DNA of 64,000 bases from Aspergillus flavus (lineage: Eukaryota > Ascomycota > Eurotiomycetes > Eurotiales > Aspergillaceae). Within the stretch, counting starts at the first letter, position 1, and each line of letters starts with the position of its first letter. Under the pieces are notes generated by a model. That model worked only from the letters and a program-made list of their open reading frames with translations. It had not been told where the DNA came from and made no database searches. Shown piece by piece: positions 9,882 to 21,884 of this stretch. Location: the NCBI RefSeq assembly GCF_009017415.1, contig NC_092409.1, positions 1,674,001-1,738,000 on the forward strand, read 5' to 3'. Made by a program: the position numbers and the translations under genes.

Positions 9882-12090
9882 ATGTATATTGATTTTCGAG
9901 ATCGTTTAGGGATTGGCACCCTCTTCACGACGGTCATCTCTATGCTCTCGCGCGAGCGAGACTCTATAATTTATCGGCCAGCCCTGCCTCCTTCCTACCC
10001 CTTGGCAGTTCGGAACCCATATCTCTCGACATGGATGCCTAGCGATCAGGTCAAGACCTTGCCGTATTCGGAGCCTCAGTTTTGGGCCGGACAGAGTCTC
10101 TCCTGGTCGGTGATGGCGCGGATTGACGGGGAGACGTACAGCTTGATGAATGGGAAGAATGCAGGTGATGATATTCTTCCGGCTGTCGTTTCTAGTGCAG
10201 AATATACTTCTACTCATTCAATATTTACCCTGTCTGCTGGTCCGGTGACTGTCACCCTAGATTTCTTTTCACCTGTGTCGCCTTTCAACCATCTCCGACA
10301 GTCTCTCCCTTTCAGTAAGAAATGCTATCTATGATCCATGATAATCATGTCGATAGCTGATACCAGTGCTTGTAGGCTATCTAACAGTCTCATTGTCGGC
10401 GGCGTCTTCCAGCAGCATTCAGATATATTCTAGTATTGATGACCGATGGGTAGGAAAGCAAGAAAACACCGACCGTAACTTCCAGATGAAAGATACTACT
10501 GCTATCTTCTCCCTTGGAATCAATAATCCTACCCTGTACGAAGAGCGTGATGATATGGCAACATGGGGTGAGGCTATCTTTGCATCCCGTTCAACACCCT
10601 CTTCCAAGCTTTCCTTTGCATCGGGAAAGTGCGAGAACATACGCTCCCACTTTATCAAAACAGGGCAGCTGAATGGCAATGATCCTTGGTTTCCTGGGGG
10701 AATTGTAGCTCTATCACATGACTTAGGAATAGTTACTGGCAGTCAGTCCGTGAGATTTGCCGTTGGCTATGTGAGAGAGAAGGCAATCAATTACCTCGGG
10801 GCGCCATATACGGGATATTATAGAGCGAACTACTCAGGGACACCTGAGGCAGTCACCTATTTTCTGGATGATTATCAGGATGCTCTCCGGGAATCGTTGA
10901 AGCTTGACTTAGAGCTGTCCACTAAAGCTAAGGCCACCGCAGGGCAGAAGTATGCGGACATTGTTACGCTATCGACCCGTCAGGCTTATGGAGCTATTGA
11001 TCTGACTATTCCTAATGATTCACTTGACATCGATAATACACTGGCGTTTGTGAAAGAGCTCTCCAGCGATGGAAATCTTAATACTGTTGATGTTATTATG
11101 CCTGCCTTCCCGATATATTACGTCATGAATCCTGACTACATACGATTATTGCTAGAACCGATGATGAGGTACCTTGCAGCGGGGCGCTGGCGGGAGCCAT
11201 ATGTAATTCATGACATGGGCTCTCATTACCCCAATGCTACTGGGCATGACAACCAACAAGCCGAGCCAATGCCCATTGAGGAATGCGGTAACTTGATGGT
11301 CCTAGCACTAGCATATGTGCGCGCAACTGGCGATAGAGAATGGGTGGCCGAGTACCAAGATATCATGAGACCCTACGCGGACTATCTGGTTGACAATGGT
11401 GTTGAAATTGCGGAGCAGCTATCTTCCAATGATGCCGCAGGGCCTCTTGCTAATGAGACAAACCTGGCCATCAAGGCTGCAGTGGGCATTAAGGCATTCG
11501 GTCAATTGACTGGGCTTACTGAGTACTCCCGTATTGGCAAGGAGCGTGCAGACCTCTTCTTCAACCAGCGGCTCGGAACCGATCAACAAAAGACACACTT
11601 CGTGCTGCAATACCCGAACAAACCAGCCTCCTGGAAAATTCCATATAATTTATATCCAGATGTGTTGCTTGATCTTGACACTTTTCCTCCAGAGGTTCAC
11701 CAAATGTCAAGCGCATTTTTCAAGTCGGTCCGAGGAGAGTTTGGAGTTCCTCTTGATAGCCGTCAAGACTGGGCCAAATCTGATTGGAATATGTGGCTGG
11801 CTGCCACCTTCGAGTTGGACACACGAAACGAGTTTGTTGAAGACCTGTGGACATTTATGACCAACGGAAAGCATAATTGGCCTTTCTCTGATCGCTATGT
11901 TGCCACATCAGCCAAAGGGGCAAGTCCCGGGGTGCCTATCTTGTGTCGTGCTCGGCCGACGGTAGGTGGGCATTTTGCGCTTATGGCCTTGAATGGGCCC
12001 AGATCTCTTTGGGGCACTGTGCCTGGCGCAATGGAATTACCGAACACTATGGATGAAGAGGATTTTGAGACGCAAAGAGAGGAGCTGTGA
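9882..12090 (+). CDS. GtaA-type glutaminase (DUF4965/DUF5127/DUF1793), 715 aa
   Basis: A relative of the secreted fungal glutaminase A, which hydrolyses glutamine to glutamate. Exon 1 is 9882-10314, the intron 10315-10375 (GTAAGA...TGTAG), and exon 2 10376-12090. Family landmarks are LPLAVRNPYLSTWM-like sequence (SYPLAVRNPYLSTWM here) near residue 40, PEPxFWAGQ-like (SEPQFWAGQ), SLSWSVMARIDGETY, DMGSHYPNATGHD near 440, MPIEECGN, and the C-terminal PVSDRY-like sequence WPFSDRY. The length fits the family. The first ATG in the frame is 9882; the frame upstream starts only at TTG. The N-terminus has just a weak hydrophobic stretch (GIGTLFTTVISML), so secretion is uncertain or a 5' exon is missing. 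Activity on glutamine is inferred from family. Confidence 0.87.
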
Positions 12091-12711
12091 CACTGCCCTG
12101 CGTTGGTGGAGCCGCTTGTCTTTCTAGTGTCGAGAGTCTTTTTGCATTGACATTGGATTTATTATGCGAGTAACACTATGAGTACTATGCATAACTATAA
12201 CTCCTCCATTGGGAAGAGTGAATAGAAAGTATAGGGATGGTAGTCAATCATTGAAAGTGAAGATATACATGCTGTTGCCACTAAGTCAGGGTCCGTTGCC
12301 ACTAAGCCAGGGTCCGTTGCCATATATCAGATACGAGACTATTGTGGCCGTTTAGATCACCATTTCCAAGCTATTTGGCCATGGCAGAAAACCTGTCACC
12401 CATGCGTTGTTGGAGTTACTTAACAGTAGCATGAATTTTCAGGCACCAAGGAAGCAACGACACCCCTGGGTATTACATAAGCGGTCGCGGCCTCAGGTTG
12501 TTGTGTCCCGTCAGGTCAGTGACACTCTTCCCCAAGAGTTTCGCTGCATCCAAACTGCTTCGCCGCTGTGTTTAGCTTTCTTTCTCCCTGTTCGTTCGCC
12601 GTCTTGTCTTTTGCTTCTTCTTCTTCTTTCTCTTTCTCTCCCTCCTTTTCGCTTCATCGCTACCTATAAGCCTTTGTCTCTCATATTCCGCCCCTTGATC
12701 AGATCCTACTC
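12091..12711. promoter_or_regulatory. Intergenic region and pyrimidine-rich promoter of the DUF2433 gene
   Basis: Holds a 21-bp tandem repeat (listed separately) and a strongly CT-rich stretch at about 12560-12660, ending about 50 nt before the ATG. CT tracts of this kind are common in promoters of constitutive Aspergillus genes. Confidence 0.5.
12274..12322 (+). repeat. Tandem repeat, 21-bp unit, about 2.3 copies
   Basis: GTTGCCACTAAGYCAGGGTCC occurs at 12274-12294 and 12295-12315 with a single T/C difference. A third copy stops after seven bases (12316-12322). Confidence 0.85.
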
Positions 12712-15156
12712 ATGGCTTCTGTATGTATTCCCTCTGTTTGACCTCCGTCATTTGCTCTCCCGTGCAGATAGCTGGCCAACGTCATGGCTCGCCCACCACG
12801 CGTTTGTACGCGCCAGCAGAACAAGCATGCCTACTGACACCCCTGTGCTTCTCTTCTAGCCCCGTCCTCCGCACAACTTCGGTCCGCAAGGCTATCCTCT
12901 CCCCAACGGTGCTACTGGTCCCGTTCCTGGCGCCACCCCTCTTCTGCCAAACAACGGTCGAGTCATTCAGAACGGCCCCGTCAGAGTCCTGTGCATTGCG
13001 GATGTTAGAGGTAGGCTTTCCTAGCATACACAATCGAGACGTGGTAGAGATGCGCTTAGCTAACTGGCGTTTCTTTTTTCCGTTTGTGTTACGCAGGTAA
13101 TCTGAAGTCTCTGAATGAGTTGGCCAAACAGGCCCGTGCAGATCATATCATCCACACCGGTGATTTCGGCTTCTATGATGACACATCGTTGGATAGGATT
13201 GCCGAAAAGTAAGTAATGCACTTGATATTTGAGCTTATCTACGGATCAGATTACGTTGGGGCTTCGGTGTCTGGGATAGAATTCACTGACGGCTGGGTAT
13301 CCAAAATTAGGACCCTTAAGCATGTGGCCCAATACTCTCCTCTGCTTCCTGAAAATGTGAAGCGGGCCATCGCACAAACTCCTCCCCAGCAATCCATTAA
13401 GCAACGATTCTCCCCCGACCAGCTACCCCTCTCAGAGCTTTCTATGTTGCTCGACAAGCGGCTCACACTTGATGTCCCTGTATACACCGTTTGGGGTGCC
13501 TGTGAAGATGTTAGGGTGCTGGAGAAGTTTCGCTCTGGAGAGTATAAGGTGAATAACCTTCATATTATCGACGAGGCCAACTCGCGCCTACTGGATATAG
13601 GTGGTGTCAAGCTTCGTCTGCTGGGACTGGGAGGCGCGGTGGTCATGCACAAGCTGTTCGATAACGGCGAGGGCAAGACCACTATTGCCGGTGGCCTAGG
13701 CACCATGTGGACCACTTTACTGCAAATGGGTGAGCTAATTGACACAGCAAACCGTGTGTACGACCCATCGGAAACCCGTATCTTTGTCACTCATGCGTCA
13801 CCCGCGCGCGAAGGAATGCTTAACCAGCTATCCGTGACCCTGAAAGCTGATTTCTCTATTTCTGCCGGTTTGCATTTCCGCTACGGCTCATCCTACAACG
13901 AATTCTCTGTGAACCCCTCATTGGACCACTACCGAGGCAAGCTGGCCGCATCGAAGGCTTCCTTCAACGATGTTTGGGAGACGGTGCGCGGTGAGGTCGA
14001 GGCTGCAATTGCCTCTAACGAAGCCCAGAAGACGCTCTTGGACAATGCTCTCGATGTGGTGCAGAAGATGCCTACAATCGCTAACGGTGGGAACCCGTTC
14101 GGCGGACCTACCGGCCCCGGAAACGCAGCTGGTCAGGTCGATGAAAGCGCTTTCAAGAACATGTGGAACTTCAACCTTGCAGATGCAGCATTTGGTTTCC
14201 TAGTCCTTGAGATCGAAGCCGGCCGTATCGCGACGGAAATGCGCGCTCAGGGTTTTAACTTCGCACACCGCGGCGGTAAGCCTCCTGTGCCTGCTGTTGC
14301 TGGACAGCCCAATCCTCCTGTGCCTACCGGTACCCCTGGTGTGGCCTCCCCGGCAGCTCGTCCCGCTGTTCCTCAGTTTGGTCAGGCCCAACCGGTTGCT
14401 GGACGTCCTGCCGCCCCTCAACAGCCGCAGCCTCAACCTCAGCAGGGACAAGCCAAGGCTCCCGCTGCAGCCCCCGCTCGTACTTCCCCAGTTCCCGTTA
14501 TTCCCAAGCCTGCAACTCCCCAGCCCTCCGGCCCAGCTGCCTCGCAACATGCCCCTACATCGCCTGAAAAGGCTGCAGAGGCCAACGGCACTTCACAGCC
14601 TGAGAAGCCATCCGAGTCGCCTATGCCCAGGCCTGAAAAGAAGCAAAGCAACGGACTATTCGTGTCGAACGTTGACAACGAACAGGCCGTTCGTGACCTG
14701 TTCCCTGAGGAGGACAAAGCAAAGATTGTCAAGCTCGACAAATGGGGCAAATACAACCACGTTGTGATGTTCAACAGTGTCGAAGAGGCCAAGGCTGCTC
14801 TCGATCGTCAGCCCCCAGAGCACAAGAAGCCCACACCCCCCGGTCAACCTCGCAAGCCTAACATCAAGTTCTTCGAAGACCGTGGTAGCCACCGTGGCAA
14901 TGCTGGCACGTGGCAGAGCAGCAACCGGGGAGGCAACACTTCTCAGCGTGGATACCAAAGCGGTGGTGCCAGCGACAGTGAAGGGGGACGGGGACGTGGT
15001 GGATTCAGCGGACGTGGCCGCGGCCGTGGCGATCGTGGTCGAGGCGGACGCGGTGGTCGCGGCGGTTTCAACAAAGGAGGACCTACATCTGACTCACCTG
15101 CTCCATCGACATCGACTCCATCTGGTGAGAAGCCCGCCGCGGCTGGCGATGCTTAA
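12712..15156 (+). CDS. DUF2433 phosphoesterase-like protein with RGG-rich tail, 705 aa
   Basis: Exons: 12712-12720 (only ATG GCT TCT), 12860-13010, 13097-13208, 13311-15156; phases agree. The N-terminal part starts MASPRPPHNFGPQG and holds a metallophosphoesterase-like core (VRVLCIADVRGNLKSLNEL, IIHTGDFGFYDD, then THASPAREG), matching fungal DUF2433 proteins as I remember them. The middle (about 330-470) is Pro/Ala/Gln-rich. A conserved segment SNGLFVSNVDNEQAVRDLF, like a degenerate RNA-recognition fold, follows. The tail (about 590-680) is packed with RGG/GRG repeats. An RNA-associated role in the cytoplasm is likely but inferred. The first intron (12721-12859) is chosen because the alternative acceptor near 12767 gives stops. 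Whether the metal-binding set is complete enough for catalysis is unclear. Confidence 0.85.
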
Positions 15157-16363
15157 GCATAGCTGAGTCGTTTTAACGTGTCTCCTTGGTTCTGCTGTGT
15201 TGAAAATTATTAACGCTTTTTTTTTTTTTGCCGGCCATGTCTTCACATTCAACCTTCCTCTACCGTGTGTTCTCTTGAAGTCACATCGGTCCCTCATATC
15301 CTAATTTTTATTCATGTGATATTTTCCTTTCCCATTTTGTTTTCTTCTGAGCGAGATGTACGTGAAACACTACACTTCATTTCCTTGTTCCTAGTAGACG
15401 CTCGTCACCCCCTAGGATTCTTTAGCCCGGGCTACCGGAAGGTTGTTGGTGCAGTTCAATGCAGTACAGGTTGAGATGAAGATGGTGCGATGATGAAAGG
15501 GAAAGAGACAAAAAGCGACGGATCAAAAAGGAAAAAATCATAAAAACAGCGTCAACATCAACGCAATTTTTTGTATCTTAAATTTTTTTCCTACCTTCCT
15601 GGACGCACCAATATCGATACCCTTGTAGCTTTATCGTTCCCTGAGCTTCAAGTACGGAACTGTGTGGTATTTTCTCATTTACTTGTAGCGTCTGTCTGAA
15701 AAGCTGGTTTGAACGTTTCAAGTTCACATGGAAATTGTGGATGTCAAGTCAGAGTAGAGAGTAGAATAATTAATTCAATATCAACATGAACAATTCCCTT
15801 GATGGTATTAACAGAAGGAGAAAAGGAATCAATCGTTAATAGGCACAACTATCGTAACCCGTGAACCAAGAAGTATGTAAAACTAGAGACTCCAGACCTC
15901 TGATATGATCATATCCAGCACAACGCAAATGCGCCTCATCCGAAAATTTTCTTTCAATAGCCAGCCGTCCAGCCGGCAACTTACTGTACGCCGGTAAGGG
16001 GAAACAAAGCACGCATGATTTGATCATCGGTGTACATGCTTTCCAAGCCGAGACCAGTAATGAGTTTATAACCGAACTGTGCCTCCCCGTTCGCCTTGTA
16101 TGATACCAAAGACCGAAGAGAAAAAGGAAGAATAAAGCATGAAGAGACAGATACCTCACAAATACATATCGTTGGATAATGTTGATCCCAAAATGAAAGT
16201 AGATGGTACATATACCAGAGCGTATGTGACTCAATTTTGCGAGTATGATAGTGCCCAGATGCCTTGCTCGTCATGACGTCAGTTGCAGTGTTGTATCATA
16301 GTAGATATGGGTATCAAAAACTGCAGCACGCGATTGTGCATTATAGTCAGATGGCAAAGATTA
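15157..16363. other. Convergent 3' region, no gene
   Basis: Separates the DUF2433 gene from the convergent bZIP gene. It includes a T-tract near 15219-15230 and AT-rich sequence. Short frames (for example minus 15836-16234) show no motif. Confidence 0.5.
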
Positions 16364-18242
16364 TTATTTGACGCGACCCATGATATCCTCCACGTCCTTT
16401 TGGTTCACAACTACACCACCCTCCGAACAGCGGGCCTTCGTACGCAATTCGGAGCAAAGATTGTCGACGTCAATTTCGCCATTGCGGAACTTCTCCATAG
16501 ACTGCAGGCGGTCCCTACGGTAGATAAAGTCAGTATGCCAGTGATAATCCATGGGAACCCACATTAAGCCGACATACCAAATCTTGGTGCAAGACAACAT
16601 CTGTGATTTGTCCTCCCCAGGCACCACCTCCTCATCCAATTTGTTGTCGATTTCAGCAATCAAATCCTTCTTCGGTGGCTGCGGGTTAGCCACCTCATTA
16701 AAATTGTGAGATGGACTTCCCAGATCCGGCAAGGGGAAGGCATCGTCAAAGAAGGTACCGAAGTCCTGCGACAAAATTGCATCTTGAGGTTCTCGCCAGT
16801 CTCCGAACAGCACTGGATCGAACTGACCCCCATTCTGCTGCGCCAGAAGGTCCAGTCCAGGTCCGGGTGTTTGTTCGTAGTTGTTGTTGGGTTGGCTGGG
16901 GGTATTCGACACGCTCTCGCTTTTGCCTCTCACAGCTGGAATAGGGTTATTGATATTGCCGCACGCCATGCCGAGTTGTGCGCAGAAGGAGGCCTCACCA
17001 TCAATGGTGCTATAGGTACAAGCATGATGATTTTGAACACTGTCATTAAGCTTCGTAGCAGGCGAATTTGATGACGGTTCCGGCGATGTGCCATTCGAAG
17101 ACAGCATCTGACTTTGGTGTGAGTCCGATGAGGATGATGGAGAACAAGAATTGGAGGAATCATGTGATGATGCGGACTGTCTGATATTGTACACCGATGG
17201 AACCTTAGGAGAGGGGTTGTTGGAGACTCCATTAGCGGCTTTGGCAGTTGGCATTCCACGGTTGTTTGAGCCGTTGAGTGTTTCCCGAGTCATAACACCT
17301 GGAACTTGGGAGTCGCTTGTCGCCGGAGAAGAACCATCCCTAGGCTTGTTTTGGTTTGACTTGGTCAATGGGCCATTAAAGATGTGCCCTCCGGGAAGGT
17401 CTCCGAACTTGGGGAAATCGAACATGAAGTCGTTGTTATTGAGGCCGTACAAATTCCTAGAATGAGCGCTCGGGATAGCGCTCATGGCAGAGATTCCACT
17501 GCCGGTAGTCAGCCATGAGAGACGCTTGCGGTACTCCCTGAGCTCCACTTGCAAACGCTCGACCTGAGCGCGGAGTAGTCCGTTCTCCTGGTTTGCATCG
17601 TCAGAGGCCTTCTGCAACTCATCCACTTTGGTCTCCAAGTCCTTCAAATGCTTCTCCTTGCGCTCACGGAATGCCCGCTGCGCTGCACGATTCTGCGCCT
17701 TGCGCTTCTAGAGAGCATGTTAGTAACACAAACCCCGATCAATCTACTCCACAGATTTCAATGCATACCGAAGTAGGCTCTGAAGTCAACGGCTTTCTAC
17801 CTGGTTTTTTCGCTGCTTTGTCATCGCTTTCTCTGCGCTTCTTTCCCGACTCTTCGTTTTCGTTGTCCGACATATCCTTCCGCTTTTCGCCTACCTCGTG
17901 TTCCTCAGACGGGAGACTTCCCGGTAGGTCACCAATTAGATTCTCGGAGCCCGGAAAATCAAAGTCAAGCTCCGGGTTAAAGTCTAGGAAAGGACTCTCA
18001 TCATCTCCGTAACCCAATCCACCGGAGCCAGGATGCGTTTTATTGAATCCTGGTGACATGCTGAAGCTGCCAGACGACATGTTTCCAGGAGTGCTGTCTG
18101 GATCTGTCTTCGCTTGGGATCTTTGCTTATCGTTCTGTTGTTTTTGAGGGGGTTGGTTGGAGGAAAGAGCGGCAAGAAGAAGGTCTTGTTGATCGGGGGA
18201 GAGGTATAGACCTTGATGATAGAGGGTATTGTAATCGGCCAT
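16364..18242 (-). CDS. yap1: Yap1/AP-1-like bZIP oxidative-stress regulator, 584 aa
   Basis: Ortholog of fungal Yap1 (NapA, AfYap1), which accumulates in the nucleus on oxidation of its cysteines and activates antioxidant genes. Exons: 18242-17769, 17707-16578, 16514-16364. The N-terminus MADYNTLYHQGLYLSPDQQ is characteristic. The basic region KRKAQNRAAQRAFRERKEK begins at residue 159, right after intron 1, followed by a leucine zipper. The n-CRD has SFCAQLGMACGN. The c-CRD has LSCTKIW and LCSELRTKARCSEGGVV, with its three cysteines; intron 2 interrupts the Trp codon after LSCTKI. The length and domain order are normal. It lies beyond a 2-kb upstream region, compatible with a highly regulated gene. 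Confidence 0.95.
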
Positions 18243-20295
18243 CGTGATTGTCGTATCTTCCGAAGTAAAATAGATATGCGAGAAATTCCAGACGCCGGGG
18301 CCACTCGTATGCTGAGAGAGACCGAGAATCAAATCCAAATCAAACACTCGACTTGGCTGTTTGAACCGTTGTGAGAGCAAGGCCGGGCTTCCCGCCCGTT
18401 CGTTCTATCGTATGAAGTCGCCAGTGATAAAAAGGTATCTGTGTGATGAATGATTCAAGACAAATACTCAAAGCGGCAGTAATTGAGGGGACGTAGCGTC
18501 AAGAATTGACGTTACAGCGATGGCGGAAAACGCGGTAATTTTTGTAAGGATTCGAGGATAAATGAACTAAGGGATGCTTCCGACTACAAGCTGAAATTGA
18601 TAGCAACTGGCTGAGATCCGGCAGAGAGAGAGGCACAAGTGACTGGTTAAAGAAAAAAAATTGACGTAGTCGGAAGTGGTGTACAGACACCGGGCAAGCA
18701 GCAGGACGATCCAAAGGGAGCTCAACCCCGATGCACAGTAAATAGGAGCTCCAAGACACGTAGGGGATAATCAAACAGAGGGTGAGGTGAAGAAAATGCA
18801 GGTTGATCCAAAGGTAGGTTCAGGGCAAGGTGTGTGAAAGGAGGGGCTCGGGGGGAGGCGAATGAGGCTAGAAACGGAGCAGTAGGCGGAGCAGAAATGC
18901 TGAGAATGGATCAAGATACGTCAGATCAATTGGTGCCTACTTCAGGCTGACAGGGAACCAATCGATAGGGGGGAAACGAATGCTAGAGAAGAGACCAGGG
19001 GGAGGATGAAGAAAGAAGAGAACGAGTTGGCGTAAGAGGGGAAGAGATGAGCCGATGCATTGCAGTCATTCGATACGGTACAGCGATGACTAGCCTGAGG
19101 TACCACTCTTTTGGTCGCCGAAAGAGCGGCAGCCCCTTTAGCGCGTGGTTATTGGTTGCCTAACCCCAGGGTTACTGATCAGGGCCAATCAGGGTGACGG
19201 ATCGTGGACGCTAGTTCGGAACCAGAAAATCCCAGGTGCTGCTTAGAAATCAGGCCAGACCCTCTTTTTTCTTTCGCATTTTCTGCCACTTTCCATTCCC
19301 TCGTGTTTAAAGCCGTTTGGTTCCCGCCACTCAGCAGATCCCATCCGAAGTCTCTCCACATCGTGGCTCTCGGTCGACTGATAAGATGAACTCTTCCTTT
19401 TTCTGTGGAGATATTACCCTCTTTCTTTCACCTCTCGTTGACCATCACTTTCGCAGTTCTCTTCCCTTTGTTATGATATCATTTTTATCTTGTTCGTTTT
19501 TCTACATGTACACAGTGCAGCAATATCTCCATTTTCTTATCCCCACGGATGGATGTCAGCGTGAAACATCCGCCCTTATCGTCAAATCCTCCCAGATGGG
19601 TCCAGGTTGATCTAACAATTGGACCAGTTTCCTCCGAGTTCGGGTCTTCCGTGACTCATCAACAGTTTGTTTTATGTAGATCGACGAATTGGGGAACTCT
19701 CAAGAGAATGCGTACCCTGTAACCCCCAACATATGCTACCATTGTTGGGCAATTGCTGTAATGGTTTTGATAGGTGAAACACGGTAAGGACCTGGATCTC
19801 TCAAGGTGCGCCACAAGTAAGCCGTGAGCACCAGTGGCAATAGGATTTGGCTCTGTTCCACAGGATGAATCTCCGTTAGTCGGTCAATTCCTTTGAATCT
19901 CCGGGGTGACGTGATATTCAATTTCAAGTTATCACTATGAGATCGTCATCAGTGCCCCAATCACCTTCTAACTACAACGAGTGTAGTTTGTAGATTCTTA
20001 AAGTAATTAAGCTAATGGGGGGAGATCCACTCCCATATTGACTGATGGTGAAGACATCCGGAGTGCATCCCACCTGCAGAAGAGACCCTCACGTGATGCA
20101 CTAACCACAAGGGGAACGTGCACTATCTTATCCCAACTTCTCTTTGGGTCTTATCTTTGCCATCTGCAAATAGTTCCAAGACAACGTTGGTCTTTTCAAT
20201 AGCGCATTTTCTTCTTTTCTTCCCTCTGCTCTCGCAATCCACTATTTGGTTTGATCCTGTTAATTTCTTTTTCCGAAAAGTTCTTATATTCCACA
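18243..20295. promoter_or_regulatory. 2-kb divergent intergenic region, yap1 / SPF30-like
   Basis: No gene recognised. The yap1-proximal kilobase is purine-rich on the plus strand, consistent with a pyrimidine-rich promoter on the coding strand. The sequence near 20200-20290 just before the splicing-factor ATG is CT-rich. Short frames at 19179-19610 lack motifs. Confidence 0.5.
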
Positions 20296-21279
20296 ATGTC
20301 GGACGTGGCAGCTCTGGAAGCCGAGGTCAAGGAATTCAAGCTACAGGTATATGTGTCGAATAGTTGTTGAACTTTGATATCTAACCCAGCGGGTGCAGCT
20401 TGAAACCGTCCAATCGAGTTTGCAGGTAGATCCAGATAATACGGAACTTCAGAGTCTCAAAACTGAGTTGGAAGAACTTATTAACCTCACCGAAACCTCC
20501 ATCGCCGAGCTCAAACCTCCCGCCCCGTCCACGTTGAAAACATCGCTTCCGCTAAAAGATCAAGGACCCCGGGGTAGCTATTCCACATCTCAGACGGGAT
20601 ATCGAAAGCCAACAGTTGAGCAGACGGAAGAGTCGGTCCCACCGGCATCTTTCTCCGTTAATGAACATGTTCTTGCTCGTTGGACTTCGGGCGACAACTC
20701 CTTCTACCCTGCCCGCATCACCTCCATCACTGGCTCCTCCAGCAACCCTGTTTACCTGGTCTCCTTCAAGTCCTACGGCACGGTGGAATCATTAACTGCA
20801 AAAGACTTTAGGCCTATCTCTGGCAATGATTCGCGTAAACGCAAGGCTGATGGAAGCTCAGGCAATTCCGCATCCCAATCCCCAGCACCACAACTGCCAA
20901 ACTCGAGCGTGATATCTGCAGCTGCAGATATCAATCCCGCATTGGCGAACCAGGCGCGGCAAGAGCCAAGCAAGGTAGGCGATGGCCCCGCGCGTCCCGC
21001 AAAGGCACCTCGGAAGGTCAAAGCCAACCGCGAGCTTGAGGCGGGTAAGATGAAGTGGAAGGATTTTGCGAGCAAGGGAAAGCTGGGACGGAAAGAGAGC
21101 ATGTTCCGGACTGGAGACAGTGTCAGCGCCCGAGGTATGCTTTTCATGATTTGGTGTCCAATAGACCATGGCTAATCTCTACATCGGCAGTGGGCTTTAC
21201 TGGGTCTGGTCAAAAGATGCGCAAAGACCCCACCAGGACGCGACATGTGTATCAACAAGCCGAGGATGAAGGCTACTGA
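20296..21279 (+). CDS. SPF30/SMNDC1-like Tudor-domain splicing factor, 291 aa
   Basis: Nuclear splicing factor of the survival-motor-neuron-related family, needed in animals for spliceosome assembly. Exons: 20296-20346, 20399-21134, 21191-21279. The N-terminal helical segment MSDVAALEAEVKEFKLQLE is followed by a linker. A Tudor domain (about residues 107-160) opens with VNEHVLARWTSGDNSFYPAR and carries the aromatic residues that bind symmetric dimethyl-arginine. The C-terminus VGFTGSGQKMRKDPTRTRHV is the strongly conserved SPF30 tail. Length and organisation are usual. The last exon is fixed by this tail and the TGA at 21277. Confidence 0.9.
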
Positions 21280-21884
21280 TAACGTAGCTCTGGAGTTTTC
21301 ACAGGGGTTTTCCATGACAGGATGGGCTTGGTTTTTTTTTTTCTCCTTATTGTTCATATGCTGTTTTTGCTCAAGCTATCTATTGTTCCCATTACTAACA
21401 GGCTGTTGGTGGCAGATAAGTCATCTCATGATTGTCGAGGCAAGGAGTAGTCGTACATAGAACGCGGCTTCAAGATATTGGTGATTCTTTACCCCATGAG
21501 TCTCTGGCGTCCCTCCTGCACGCGATCATTTCTAATCCGCCATCCTGTTAGGTATTATGGTACGTTTATTGGGAAATAGGTTCTGATTGCCCAACGTACT
21601 GGTCTTCCACGTAGTAGTTGATCCGACACAGCAACATAGATCCTGGAGAATCGACGACTAGGCACTTGCGTAAATGTCACTGTAAAACTGGAGTAGATGA
21701 TCCAAATATTTGATTATAGCGCTATGCCCCAATTTTCGACCAGGAAGATATCCCATACATTGACAATTGCATATACTCGTACCTTCTATATATAATGTCT
21801 ACGATTCTGTGTAGAGTTTGTGGACTCTTTGACGTTGATATCACGAGCGCTATGAAGCAATTATTTTATTTCTCTAAGCAAGCA
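21280..21884. other. Convergent 3' region
   Basis: AT-rich, with no reading frame of note. It lies between the 3' ends of the SPF30-like gene and the dehydrogenase-propeller fusion gene. Confidence 0.5.

Noticed and set aside
15836..16274. Two long minus-strand frames between DUF2433 and yap1
   Set aside because: AT-rich 3' flank with no motif; the frames overlap each other.
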